Positions 47,275 through 58,602 of a stretch of DNA of 64,000 nt are shown piece by piece. The stretch covers positions 372,001 to 436,000 of the forward strand of contig JALRMH010000006.1 in NCBI GenBank assembly GCA_026119935.1, given 5' to 3'. Position numbers and translations under genes: made by a program. Origin of the DNA: Endothia cerciana (taxonomy: Eukaryota; Ascomycota; Sordariomycetes; Diaporthales; Cryphonectriaceae). The notes below the pieces were generated by a model, which was not told the DNA's origin, did not search any database, and saw only the letters and a list, made by a program, of their open reading frames with translations. Each line of letters opens with the position of its first letter. The first letter of the stretch is position 1.

Positions 47275-49364
47275 CTATACCTCCATGACACTTTCCTGGG
47301 GAGACGCGATTTTCTCGTTGCCGGCTAGAACAGCGTCTCTGGAGTCGTTTTCTGCCCGAGCGATGCGCAGTGCCTCAGCCTCAACAAATAGCTGCGGGCG
47401 TCCGGACTGTATCGCGACTCTGTTTGCAAACACAAATGCGGAGGGATTGTGTATGAAGATCTGGTCCATATCCTCGAGCGTCCTATTTGCTGTTTCGGGA
47501 TAGAAGAGGTAGATCATTGGCGTGATCGCGAATGAGAAGACGGCGAACACTTTGTAGGCCATAGCGTTAGAAAAGAGCAATGCCTCGGGGACCACCCGGA
47601 AGCCGAATGGAATTCGTGAAGGGGACGTAAGGACTTTGTGGGGAACACTCACTCAAGAAGAAGCGCCACTTTAGATGGTCGAGACCGACCTTTGTGATCT
47701 GCACGACCACGAAGCCAAAGATCCAGTTGACAGAAGTCGCCGCCGCCGCGCCGCGGGTTCGCCACCCAAGACTGTTGACCTCGGCGCTATAAACCCAAGG
47801 AACCGTCGAAAATCCAAGTCCAAAGAAGACATGGTACAGAAGAATCATAGAGGTTGCAATTCTTCCCATCTGCTCATTGGAAGGTGAGGTCAGTCCCCTT
47901 GGCCTGTCGTCATCAAATGTCGCTGCACGGATGATCTTACCACTGCCTTCTTCGTAGGATCGCTCTCTCCAACCTCTAGACCAACAGCCGCAATAAGTAG
48001 ACATGCTCCAATGAACACTGGAGAGTACATCATCATTCTGAAGCGTGTAAGTAAAGCGAATGGCTCGAGCGGGATGGGACACTGATTATCCACTCACTTG
48101 CGTCGTCCAACTCGGTCGATAAGCATCAAGCATGCAAAACTACACGCAACATAGATCGTACTACTCGCTGCTGATATCAAGCGGCTCATTTGTTGATCGT
48201 ATCCAACAAATTCTTGCAACAGAGTTGGAAGATAGAACCCTGGCGAGAAACATCAGTCTACAGTCCGCAGAAGACGAAAGTTTACCAGGAGAATGACCAA
48301 CCCCAAGCGTTCACACCACTGTGGGATATGGTTAGCGAGAAAGAAGACACATTATCAACCAGGGGTGAGCTCACGTGAATTGTTGAAAGAACTGCGTCCC
48401 ACAACTCAGAATCAGTCTCCTGAAATTCTGCGTCTTGTCCCGATGACAGAGTACGTCCATGATCGGGACCCGATCTTCCCGTTCCATCCGGATCGCAGAT
48501 TTGATTGAGGCGAACTCGGACAGGACATCCGCACTCTCAACGCTTCGATCGTGCCCCATGAGTCTCGACAGCGTGAGGAGAGCATCCTCATCACGATCCT
48601 TGAGAAGAAGCCATCGAGGTGAGTCCGGCAGAATTGTCAAGATCGGGGCAACCACGAAAAGAAAGAGAAGCTGGAAGGCCAAAGGAAAACGCCATTGAAA
48701 GGCATCTCCTCTATGATAGAGGCCATATGAAATCCAGTTTGCAATGCAGAAGCAGCCCACGTTGCAACACGTAGCAACTCCCATCAGCATCCCTCGGACG
48801 TGGGATTTGCAGCATTCTGAAAGATAGACCGGAGACATCGAAGAGACGAGACCGATTCCGAAGCCATTTACCAGGCGTCCTATAATCATCTGTGCAAGGT
48901 TCCATGAGAGAACCTGCAGCAGGGCACCAACTGTATTGCACAGGAGGCCAAGAGCAATTGTCCGTCGCCTGCCAAGTTTGTCGCCCAGTAGGAAGGCTGC
49001 GACAGCGCCTGCGCCAGCTCCTAGAAAGAAGCAGCTAGAAGTGATGCCAGAGACATTGGCATTTTCAGTGGATGGAAATTGAGCAAGGAAATCCGGCGAG
49101 ACGAGCACGCCGGCAAACACGCCCTGACAATGACCATGGTGAGCGACAGTGCTAGGCAGATTGTATCTACAAATCCAGGAAAGCCAAAGACTCACCTGAT
49201 CATAACCAAACCAACACGAGTTGCCTATAGTAATCAAATCAGAATCATACTTCTATCCGTATTATGAGACCTCAAAAGGAAATTGGCGAAGACACACCCG
49301 CGTCGAGAACAGTAATGAGGGCTATCAGCCATGAGCCGGTGATCTTCTCCTGGAGGCCGAGCAT
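47275..49364 (-). CDS. Sugar-porter family MFS transporter
   Basis: 530-residue, 12-helix permease. Eight minus-strand exons: 49298-49364, 49196-49224, 48375-49123, 48302-48318, 48098-48239, 47941-48037, 47653-47869 and 47275-47549. Total length and phases agree at every join. It starts MLGLQEKITGSWLIALI. Sugar-porter marks: GYDQGVFAGVLVS in helix 1, GDKLGRRRTIALG in loop 2-3, GRLVNGFGIGLVSSMSPVYL, the PESPRWL-like PDSPRWLL, QQFTGVNAWGFYLPTLLQ across the 17-nt exon, and FYPETANRTLEDMD after helix 12. The family imports hexoses, disaccharides, quinate or related compounds by proton symport; the substrate is not determinable here. Exons of 29 and 17 nt make this gene easy to mis-annotate. It lies upstream of, and in the same direction as, the ABC transporter. 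Confidence 0.88.
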
Positions 49365-50508
49365 GATGCTAGACACAATTTGGCATCTCAGAATTTGAAG
49401 AGCCTTGTTAAAAAGGGTCGGTACAGCACTGGGTTAAATTGTGGTGAAGAGGCATTACCAGGACTTTCTACGCAATCCACAGCCCGCAAGGGAATTTATG
49501 GGCTTGAAGAATGACACGATTCTGTTGTGGGGAGGGACGTCTTGACCCAGTTCCTTCGTGTGCTTTTGACCCCACCAATACAGTCATTCTTCAAGGCTAG
49601 AGGCGTGCGGGCTACGACCGTCCTCGCCTGTGGCTTGCATAGCAAGTGTAAACATGGCGATACCGCTAGTTCTCACATTGGACCCGACCCAGACACGACA
49701 GCGGCGGAGCAGTCTGCCCCTGGCACGGGTCACTATCGGCCGCGAACGTAATGTTGCGGGATTTCCACGTGTCTTTGCGAGCCTTCAGGTCTACCAAATC
49801 GAGCCGCATGCAAAAGTTTTCAGTACGTATGGTTGGCTGGATCCCCTATCTCTGCTGGAGCCTCTGCGCTGGACCACCGTCTAATCGGTGAATAATTCGG
49901 CGCCCGAATCTAGGAGCTGCAGAAAGTCGGAACACATACTGCATGCGATAAAGGACGTGAATTCTCTTACGAGTCCACTTTTCCCGGCTAGCGACACCGC
50001 TACTGTACAGGTTGGTCGGCTGTGACCCTGTGGACCGGCCTGGATTTATGCGTGGACCTTCCGGCGAGGGAAAAGAACAACAAAAGTTCGCTCTCTATTT
50101 GCCCATGTTCTTCGCAGATGGCAAGTTATCAACCTGGTCATGAGTCATTCCCTGAGGAGATAGGATACGCTCTTCCGGCTCAGAGAGTGACACCAAATAC
50201 TGGGAAACGTTATTAATATTTTCAAGACGCGACTCAGGTCTTTGCAGTGACATTAAAGAGGCTTCGAACTCATTCAAAATCAAGTATAATTTAAATACTG
50301 TAGGTATCTTGATATAAGCATTATCTAGAACGTAGTACTCAAACCTGAATTCCGTCCAGAGTTGATCTCTAAGGAGGACCCCACGCCGTTGCACGCTCGG
50401 CAACGCAGTCCCAGAGGGTATAATACAGACCGGCTCGTCTTGAAGAGCCCGACCTCGGGGCTTTCAATTTGTGAATATAAAGGAAATTGGAAATTCCTCG
50501 GAAACAGA
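49365..50508. other. Intergenic, sugar porter to superoxide dismutase
   Basis: 1.1 kb holding the putative sugar-porter promoter and the 3' end of the SOD gene. No other gene recognised. Confidence 0.5.
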
Positions 50509-51405
50509 CTAGAGAGACAGTGTCACATTTCCGTCATCCCCCAGGTCGAGCAAATCGTCCAAACTTGACATCATATTATTTGTGCCGCTCATCGATTTGA
50601 AGTTTGCACATGCAATTCTGGTGAGGTTGGCAAAGTGCAAGACGACGCTCAAATTGCCGATGAATGATTGCCCGTCGCCCGTCTGTGAAGATCCGAGTCA
50701 GCCTTGGTCCCTCTCCTGTTATCTTTTCGCACATAGAAGTACTCCAGGAAACGTACGGCAGTGAAGTCATCGGTATAAGATTCTGTGAACGTGGTGCTCC
50801 CACTTGTGGTTATTATAGCACCGTGTTTGCCGGCCAGGTCTCCAACCTGGCATGTCTGAGGAAGATCAGGATCGCATGCTGGCACCTCACCACGTTCGAA
50901 AGGGTCTAGATGAGCCTCGGTGTCTGTGCAATTGCCGTCGGACGGCACAGGTTTTTGGTGGATGTGGTAGACTATAAATACATCAGCAAAACTCTCCCAG
51001 GTCATAGACCACAGGTATCTTGCAGTTCCAAAGGACTAACCAAAAGGACCTCCTTCGTCGGGGAGATTTTCCATCTTGATATTATATGAGACTCCTGTGC
51101 CGCCTTTGTTCGTTTGTGCAAGGACAATGCCTTTTACTGGCCCAGATGGGGTGGGTGTGAATTGTTTCTGAGTAGGGAAAATTGCGCGAAAGGCCGTGCC
51201 TTCTGGATTGTCCTTCACTACTGTGGCATTTCCTTTTATCTAGATATAATCCTATCAGCAAAGACGCAGCCTAAGGAAATACACACTGTAGACATGCGGG
51301 GGCGAGCCATACCCCGGTTGTGATTCCATCCACCGTAGTTTGGGAAATGACCACGCTGCACGCCATTGCCAGAAGCAAAAGACACCTCATTCCAGCGCGA
51401 TACAT
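50509..51405 (-). CDS. Secreted Cu-only superoxide dismutase
   Basis: 226-residue protein from four minus-strand exons: 51313-51405, 51041-51239, 50757-50971 and 50509-50682, all GT-AG and in phase. It begins MYRAGMRCLLLLAMACSVVI, a signal peptide (ATG at 51390 is an equal alternative start). The fold is recognised from NPEGTAFRAIFP, VSYNIKMENLPDEGGPF, VYHIHQKPVPSDGNC, AHLDPFERGE and SVVLHFANLTRIACANF. The four copper ligands are His100 and His102 (YHIH), His118 (AHLDP) and His185 (LHF), with spacing close to Candida SOD5. This is the fungal extracellular Cu-only class, which lacks the zinc site and converts superoxide to H2O2 and O2. The tail is short and ends NVTLSL, without the hydrophobic C terminus of a GPI signal, so the enzyme is probably freely secreted. 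Confidence 0.87.
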
Positions 51406-54026
51406 ATCGCTGTCTGCTTGGAGACGTTGGTCTGGATATAATATGACTCCTCGTAGTGTAGTGAGATCAACAGAACGTGATCTGCCCTGAAGTTGCGTTT
51501 CTGGACTTGGTGATGTCTGACTCTCAAAGAGCAGAGTTCGTAACGAGCATTCAAGCGGCGACCAGACTTTAGAGTAGGTAGAGGGATAGAGCACAATCAA
51601 GAAATAATCACAAGAGGGGTCGACTTCGTTTTATGACTGATACCATCCATAGTTACGGGTCCCAGCGACAATTCTGTAGATTACTTCGGATAACTCGAGA
51701 CTTATCCGAATTCAAGGGGGAGGGGGGGGGACTGGCGTTCTAAGTAATTCAGACTTTTTCTCGCAGCAGTACCATGCTTCTCAGTCAGATATCGTCCCGA
51801 GAAGCGCTCCCTATTTAGGAAACAAGGAAGCTCCTGATGGCTTCGGCCAGGCCATTTCCGGAGGCATAGATCAAGACTAAGTGGTCCCTGGTTGCTTTCA
51901 CATGGTATCGATGCGGTCTTTGAAGAGACATGGGACGAGATAGCTTCAGCATTGAGCATGTCCGTTCGCCGCGACGCCGCACGTTGCTCAGCCTCACTGG
52001 TCCCATTAGCTGTAAGGTTGGTCAGGGTCCACTCCCAACCATTCCCCAATCAAGGTTATTTTGAACCCCGGTTGACCTTGTTTAGACTCCAGGACGTTTT
52101 CCTCGCTGCGACCCGAGAAAACAACCGTTCGCCAAGCAATAGTGACAGGCCTTGGCATGAGCTGTTTGAATGATTGTTGACAGCTCCTCATCTTCCCACA
52201 ACGCTGCACGAACAGCACGATAAAAACTGAGAAAAGCAGAAGGAAGTGGTACCGAGCACATCTCCTCCTATTTCATAGATGGTCCTCGCTTACGTCCACA
52301 ACCTGGAAACTGACAGATGCGCGTGCAAAACTGAGTCAGGCTGGATACCGCGTCCTGCACGGGTTTTGGGCCGTCAGAACCGGATCGCCCGGTCTCCATG
52401 AATCAGGACTGCAGGTAGAGTGATGATCTCATCTGGGTGCATGTGTGGTGCCGTTTGCCGGGCCGGGATGATTGGGAGAGCCGGTTGGGAGACCTAGTTG
52501 GGGGAGGCCGACGGAGGTCTTCATAGATTTCATCCGAAGCATCACAAGTACAGCTGTTTGGAGATGGTTTCGGTAGCGGATGGTGCTGCCAAGAGGTGGC
52601 GTTTCACGATAAAGCTTCGCCCAATCGGCGCTGGAGCCCCATGAATGAAACAAAATGATTTACCTCTGTGAGAATATCCCTGAACGATACGTCTGACGTT
52701 GATCTCGAGATGCTTCGGGGCTTCGCGCACTCACTAACCTACCAACCCACTAACCGACATCATGCGTTCTGATACTTTGTCAAAGTCAAGGAAGACGGAA
52801 CGAAACAGTCCTCTCGAGTCAGAAGGGACATGGGATAGAGAATCGGAGACGCGAGAATGGATTTCGTAAAGGTGATCTATTTGGTTTCTCCCTGATTTGG
52901 GTATTCAGGGACCTCACCTGAACATTTCCCCGATAAGAAACTCTCCCGTAGGACAAATACCTAGAGCTCTGGCAAGATGATCGACATCCTCATTCTCGTC
53001 GACCCCGTGCTCTTCTCAGCATCCTCCTAGTGGTTTATCCGCTCCTTCCGATAGTCCCGGAATATCCTTCTATTCACGAAGCTTCTACCTGTTTTGAGTA
53101 GTATTCATTCAGTGCGCGGATTAGTCTTTGGTCAAAACACCCCTTCTCATCTCGGAAGTTCGGTCTTCACGATTGAGTCGTGGAAGGCTCAGACGACGTG
53201 TTTCAGTCGGCTGGTCCGAACAACGTGGTGCACCCGACTTCTGTCTCCTTTATCACCGTATTCGGAAGCTGTCTCAGCTAGCATAGAAGAACGACTTCGC
53301 GCTCTTCAGCTGTGTGGTAACCTTGTTTCCCGGCACGGCATGTGTGAGGATAGCCATCATCCACAATGGACAAGACTTTCATGGGGCTTGAGTTGATCTC
53401 CGTCAGAAATCGTATTGCCCAAGACAACATTATCAAAATCACAAATATACCTCACAAAGGACACTAATGCCAGTGGTGCACACTTGGTGTTTGGGAATTC
53501 TATGTGTTCTGGCATGTAAGGCTCCAGTTGCGACGAGGGTGCGGGTGTCATGTCAGCGAGGGAAGGGGGCAACAAGTCGGATCGGACATCTCGCTGGAAT
53601 TATAAGGTGAAATGAAATGTTCGAATGTGATATAGTGGGTTCAGAACTCGAGCACAAGGCTTTCTTCGAACGATATGGGAACAGTCTTTCCCCAAGGCCA
53701 AACTCGGAAGCGGTCTCTGGGGGCGACCGCGGGCGGCTCAGCTGGGTGTGACTATCGCGAATCTGCTGCGGGATGAGACTTGCCCGCCCCGCCACGGTCC
53801 TGTCCCGTCCAGACCAAGTCTTCCAACCGAAATCTATGTGAGTGCGAGTTGCTCTCATGACGTCCCGGACCCACTGTTCTGGCCGACCCTGTCACCATTC
53901 TCTGGAGATTCCCCAGGAGCGCGGTAAGGGGACACTTGTGCCTGGCGGGCCTTTTCGATGAACCTGTAGCTTGTCAGAATATGGGCTTCTCACGCTGACC
54001 CAAGCAGGGCACAGGGGTCCGTCATC
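51406..54026. other. 2.6-kb intergenic region
   Basis: Several short protein-like segments occur (for example minus 52006-52218 and 53357-53575, plus 51892-52173), but I could not join any of them into a gene with recognised motifs. A G-rich run lies at 51716-51730. Confidence 0.45.
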
Positions 54027-54755
54027 TCACTTAGTGTGGCTCCCTCTCGCACATAGGTCGCCCGTCTTGTTGTAGAACGACATGCGTGTGAATGCAAGCG
54101 TCTTACCCACTGTGACCAGCCTTTCAGCAACCATAGCACATTGATCACGAGCCGGGATGACATACTCTTCTCACACTCGGCCAAAACCCTGATCTTGTCC
54201 CCAGCCTTTCCACCACTGCTAAGGTACGTGACTAACGAGGTATCTCTGTCAGCGGCCATATTAATTCCGGCAAAGCGACATCAGGGCCGTGTACCATTGA
54301 GATCCGTTGAGACGCCGGTAGAGTACAATCCCATGGAGGCAACAGCAAGCGAGCCGCCCAAGTCGACCATACTGGCTATGGTGCCTCCATGCAGAATGTT
54401 CAAGCGGTTCTGCAGGGGCGTCAGATCGTGTCATGGTTCGAGGATAATAACCCTTGCAGGTCTCACTGTGTGTTGTTTGTTGATCTCCAGCTCAAAGTTG
54501 ACCTCGCCAGGACGGGCATTGAGGATCCGCAGCTGAACCCATTGACGTTAGTACTTTCTACCCTCCTCGAGGTGCTACTTCGAGACCGAGTTAGGACCCT
54601 CACATGTTTCACGCCTAATAATCTGCAAGAAGTTAATGTCTGAAGGTAGAACCTCTTGTGGGAATACGTACGTTGGTTCCAGACCAGACGTATTCATGAA
54701 GTCCTTCAAGACCTGCCACCGTGTGAGCTGCCCGAACTCCACAATGATCGTGCAT
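54027..54755 (-). CDS. Hotdog-fold acyl-CoA thioesterase (THEM2/4HBT-like)
   Basis: 137-residue protein from five minus-strand exons: 54672-54755, 54467-54532, 54295-54409, 54166-54231 and 54027-54109; all joins keep phase. Family members hydrolyse acyl-CoA or related thioesters as small oligomers. The core is GEVNFELEINKQHT joined to NRLNILHGGTIASMVDLGG, which holds the HGG motif at the start of the hotdog helix and the acidic residue in VDLGG. It continues STDLN joined to VTYLSSGGKAGDKIRVLAEC, then GKTLAFTRMSFYNK and ends ARGSHTK. The first exon (MHDHCGVRAAHTVAGLEGLH) is the least certain part. No transit peptide or transmembrane segment. The small exons would hide it from simple gene finding. 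Confidence 0.82.
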
Positions 54756-55249
54756 CAGTATAGCGCACCTTGGTCACGAAAAGTCCCGTATTCAGGCCAT
54801 TAGCCATGCTGATAATCGCTGCGAGCAGAGACCCTGAACCTGGGGCTCGGAAGTTGAGACTGGAAGCTGGTGTTTCTGCGGTTGCTTCTAGTGACCGGGA
54901 GAGACGCCGAGATCTGGACTCTGGGCAGCTTGGAGCCTGGGGAGTTTTGCTTAGGAAGCTCCAGGGGCACGTCACAGGTCTTATCAGGCTAGAACCATAC
55001 CCCTGCAATCAACGCCGAGGAGGCTCAACTTCACATGTAGTCCACAACCCAGTTCAGTGGAATTCCCCCACCCACTCTACCACTTCCTCTGCAACATCTT
55101 TACCTTAGCAGCTCCTCAACAGCTTGCCTGCGCGCATGCTGGCTGCCGGTGTATGGGGCTTCTGATCCGGTCCAGGGTTAGGAACAGCAGCCATACCAGT
55201 ATTGGGTCATGCGATGAAAACCTGATCCTCTAGGCGCTGCCTGATCAAG

Positions 55250-55291
<42 letters not shown>

Positions 55292-55329
55292 CTTCCTACC
55301 CTCCTTCACCCCCCTAGAGGTCGCCCATC
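54756..55329. other. Divergent promoter region, thioesterase and TFB2
   Basis: 574 bp between the two divergent starts. It includes an (ACG)n microsatellite close to the TFB2 start. No gene recognised. Confidence 0.5.
55251..55291. repeat. (ACG)n microsatellite, about 13.7 units
   Basis: Pure ACG repeat ending 38 bp before the TFB2 ATG, so probably in its 5' untranslated leader. Confidence 0.95.
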
Positions 55330-56835
55330 ATGTCTGTCGGAGTACCCTCGCTCACCCTCTCCGACTACCTCGAGAAGCTCCCCGGCACCACCTTCCGCCG
55401 GCTCTACCAACAACCCTCCACCGCGTTCGCAATCTTCCGGCGCATGCTGCCCAACCTCGCCAAGACCATCGTCATGGCCGTGCTCTACATGCCCGACCCT
55501 CTTCCGCTCGACGATATCGAGACCTGGGTCAAGCCCGAGGCCAAACGAGCGCGCGACCAGGCCCTCGGCATCCTCCGCCGGCTATACATCATCGGCATCA
55601 CCTCGGTGAGCAGGGAGCAGTCCCGCCAGTTCCTCTCCCTCACGACCAACTTCCGCGCCTCCCTCCGTCTCGCCCTCGAGGGCGGCGGGGACCACCAGAG
55701 CTTCGGCGTCCCTAGTAGCGAGCCGGTGCCTGCGCACATAGACGTCGCCTTCCTGGACAGGGTCGCGCGCAAGAAATGGGAGGACATCCTGCACTACGTG
55801 GTCAACAGCGTCGAGATAGGCGGCAGCTTCGGGGGCAAGGGTTCGGGTCCCAACTCGAGCGTGAAGGATCTTCTCGTCGCGGGCCGGCTCGTGGAGCGGG
55901 CGGAGATGGGCGGCGTGCGCATCACGCAGGCGGGCTTTACATTCCTCCTGCAGGAGGCCAACGCGCAGGTGTGGACCTTGCTGCTGCAGTGGCTTGACGC
56001 CGCCGACGTCGCGACCAAGATGCACGAGCAGGGGCAGAAGACGACGCGGGGCCACGGCCTGGACAGCGTCGACATGCTGTCCTTCCTGTTCATGCTGGCC
56101 AGCCTCAAGCTGGGCCACGCGTACGACACCGCCGCGCTGACCGAGATGCGGCGCAACATGCTGCCCGATCTTATGGATTTCGGGCTGGTGTTCGTCGACT
56201 CGGCCCACGCGGGGCAGTACTACCCCACGCGCCTGGCGACGACCCTCACGAGCGGTGCCGGCGCGCTGCGCAGCGTCTCGGCCGGCGTCGATGCGGCTAT
56301 TTCCAGCACCTCGGACGGTGTCACGGACGGCGGCCAGAAGACGGGCTTCATCATCCTCGAGACCAACTACCGCATCTACGCGTACACCTCCTCCCCGCTG
56401 CAGATCTCCGTCCTCGCGCTCTTCTGCGAGCTGAAGCACCGCTTCGCGGGCATGGTCACGGGCCGGCTGACCCGCCGGTCCATCCGCGGCGCCGTCGCCT
56501 ACGGCATCACCGCCGACCAGATCATCAGCTACCTCGCGACGCACGCCCACGAGCAGATGCACCGGGTGGCGGCGCTCAACAACAAGCCCGTCCTCCCGCC
56601 CACGGTCGTCGACCAGATCCGCCTGTGGCAGCTCGAGAACGAGCGCATGAAGACGTCCAAGGGGTTCCTGTTCCGGGACTTCGACACCCCGCAGGAGTAC
56701 GAGCGCGTGGCGCGCTACGCGGAGGAGATCGGCGTCCTGGTGTGGCGGAGCGACGTGAAGCAGAGCTTCTTCGCGAGCAGGCACGAGCAGCTGCGGGACT
56801 TCCTGAAGCAGCTGAAGAACAGGCGGGATATCTAG
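55330..56835 (+). CDS. TFB2: TFIIH core subunit TFB2 (p52)
   Basis: Intronless 501-residue subunit of the TFIIH core. It anchors and stimulates the XPB/Ssl2 helicase in transcription initiation and nucleotide-excision repair. The start is ATG 55330 (MSVGVPSLTLSDYLEKLPG). Family marks: LPGTTFRRLYQQPSTAFAIF, PLPLDDIETWVKPEAK, FLLQEANAQVWTLLLQWLD, DLMDFGLVFVDSAHAGQYYP, GFIILETNYRIYAYTSSPLQ, MVTGRLTRRSIRGAVAYGIT, and the C-terminal TFB5-binding domain with IRLWQLENERM and EYERVARYAEEIGVLVW. Length is normal for the family. The TAG stop at 56833-56835 is followed by 73 further open codons in the same frame. A long antisense open frame over this gene is a GC-rich artefact. Confidence 0.96.
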   Translation: MSVGVPSLTLSDYLEKLPGTTFRRLYQQPSTAFAIFRRMLPNLAKTIVMAVLYMPDPLPLDDIETWVKPEAKRARDQALGILRRLYIIGITSVSREQSRQFLSLTTNFRASLRLALEGGGDHQSFGVPSSEPVPAHIDVAFLDRVARKKWEDILHYVVNSVEIGGSFGGKGSGPNSSVKDLLVAGRLVERAEMGGVRITQAGFTFLLQEANAQVWTLLLQWLDAADVATKMHEQGQKTTRGHGLDSVDMLSFLFMLASLKLGHAYDTAALTEMRRNMLPDLMDFGLVFVDSAHAGQYYPTRLATTLTSGAGALRSVSAGVDAAISSTSDGVTDGGQKTGFIILETNYRIYAYTSSPLQISVLALFCELKHRFAGMVTGRLTRRSIRGAVAYGITADQIISYLATHAHEQMHRVAALNNKPVLPPTVVDQIRLWQLENERMKTSKGFLFRDFDTPQEYERVARYAEEIGVLVWRSDVKQSFFASRHEQLRDFLKQLKNRRDI

Positions 56836-57546
56836 GGAGATGCCGCCCTCGATGGCCCGGATGAAGGGAGTCCCGGGTTCTACACGGGGCCCGAAGCTGT
56901 GCGTGTACTGCGGGGCGGATGGGGTGGCGACGGCACTGTGGATGATGATGCTGTCCTGCTGAGTCCCGAGAAGAAGGGGCCTGAGGGGCCGAAGCACAAG
57001 TACACGGTGAAGATCAACTGGCAGCCCAAGGTTGTCAATGGTGTTCTGCAGATCTGAGTCTGGTTTGGGCTCTGAGGGGTCCACTAGGGACTGGCTGGTT
57101 GCATGAAGCTGGCAGGCGTCTAAGCCTCGGCGTTTGGGATGTCGAAAAATATCAAGGGTGGCTGGTTCTACATTTGGCCACGGCGTTGGATGTGATACCT
57201 AACTCGGAAAATAGATAACTCAGTCTTGAGGATACAGCAGGTTTTGTACAGATTATATTATGCCCCATAGGCCTCGGAAATGGATGGGAAGTGATCCCAA
57301 AGCCGGACCGCCGGACATGTCCAGTGTTGGTCATGATTTTTTTATTGATCTGTGTTATTCATTAATCCGTCCCCCCCCCCCCCCCCGATGCATGAGACGG
57401 GACGCAAGGCTAAGAGTGCAACAGCAGGTCATGATCGTCCCCGAAGCATGCCTCATCAAATCTGCCGAACGAATACCAACGGACACAAAGATCAACCCAA
57501 GCCACCCTGTCCCCCCCCCCCCACCCACAACCTCCTCAAAATATGC
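56836..57546. other. Convergent region after TFB2
   Basis: Starts with 73 in-frame codons that follow the TFB2 stop (ending TGA 57055-57057). Also holds two C homopolymers, 57371-57386 and 57511-57522, just beyond the end of the minus-strand orphan gene. Confidence 0.6.
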
Positions 57547-58602
57547 CTACATAATACTTGCCCTCTTTCCGGTCCTCTTGCCGCCAATGATGCGCGAGAG
57601 ATAAGACCCGTGACTCTGCTCCTTCATGACACCGCCTCGGGGCAGGAGCTTCTTACGCCCCGTCTTGCGCGCATAGTCCTGCTGCCAGGAACGCAGGCTC
57701 TTGCGTGCCTCGTCTGTCGCGCAGAACGCCTCGAGGTGCACGAAGACGCGCTTGCACCGCTCGTCATCGTCGAGAAGCAGAGCGGCGTCCGCATGCACTA
57801 TGGCGTCGGCCATGTTGCCACCTGTCTGCTGGAGGATGGCAGCGGATGTGGCAGAAGGTGGGAGGCGGGTGTTGTAGCGGCTGTAGCGTGTGTCTGGTAC
57901 CTGTGAATGTCGGCTGCGTTGGTTTGCGTCCTTGGCCCGCTGGGAGTGAGCGAGTGTGAGGGATTGCATGTTCTTCTGGCTCAGGGTCTCGGACTGGAAC
58001 CTGTCGTGGAGGGACATGAAGCGGCCAGTCCAATAGGCCGATGGTTGAGCTTCGTAGATCACGCAAGGGTCGTGCGGGAGGTGCAGCCCCGACTTGTGAG
58101 AGCCGAGAGACCACCGGCTGGTCTTCGACTTGGGAAGTCGTGTGGGCGGAAGAGAGTTGGGCGTGGTGGGAGCTAGGATGGCTGTATTAACAGAAATCGA
58201 GGATGCTGATGCGGTGGACGAGTAATTGATTCGGCGGCTGGGGATCAGGCTGGAGCGGGAAAAGGACTGAGAGATGCCGGAGAAGACGCTGAGGGTGCGC
58301 GACTTAGGCAGCGGCCAGTGCTGTGTCGGATCCTCGAGCTGTTTGATAAGAGGAGTCAGGGGGCGGGCAGCTGGCTCCTGGTCATCGTGGTCGACTGTTG
58401 GAGCGGGGACGGCGGTAGTGTTCAGTCCATCGCACATGGGGATGGAAGTTCCTGTGCCAACGAAATATGGCGGACCATCCTCTCCAGCTGAGAGGGGGAG
58501 CGTATTATACTGGATTGGGCCGATGGGTGCGCTGATGGTTGGGCGGCGACGGAAGGGGAGGCGTGGCGTTGGCAGACGGGAGGTGCGTGTGGGCCGGTCC
58601 AT
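57547..58602 (-). CDS. Uncharacterised fungal protein
   Basis: 351-residue intronless frame starting MDRPTRTSRLPTPRLPFRRR. The N-terminal half is Ser/Pro-rich and disordered. An ordered block follows with AYWTGRFMSLHDRFQSETL, and the C-terminal part has a helical segment (RCKRVFVHLEAFCATDEA and SLRSWQQDYARK), ending with basic residues. The WTGRFMSLHDRF stretch looks like a motif of uncharacterised filamentous-fungal proteins. No catalytic motif or membrane segment is visible. The frame is open upstream to 58782 and overlaps the next minus-strand frame, so the N terminus may be longer in reality. Confidence 0.7.
   Translation of the reverse strand: MDRPTRTSRLPTPRLPFRRRPTISAPIGPIQYNTLPLSAGEDGPPYFVGTGTSIPMCDGLNTTAVPAPTVDHDDQEPAARPLTPLIKQLEDPTQHWPLPKSRTLSVFSGISQSFSRSSLIPSRRINYSSTASASSISVNTAILAPTTPNSLPPTRLPKSKTSRWSLGSHKSGLHLPHDPCVIYEAQPSAYWTGRFMSLHDRFQSETLSQKNMQSLTLAHSQRAKDANQRSRHSQVPDTRYSRYNTRLPPSATSAAILQQTGGNMADAIVHADAALLLDDDERCKRVFVHLEAFCATDEARKSLRSWQQDYARKTGRKKLLPRGGVMKEQSHGSYLSRIIGGKRTGKRASIM

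Noticed and set aside
51892..52218. Protein-like frames on both strands
   Set aside because: Neither strand gives motifs or a full splice structure; they overlap each other, so at most one could be real.
53357..53858. Two adjacent minus-strand frames downstream of the thioesterase
   Set aside because: No recognised motif, and a join between them could not be supported.
55582..57084. 500-residue minus-strand open frame
   Set aside because: Antisense shadow of TFB2, caused by high third-position GC.
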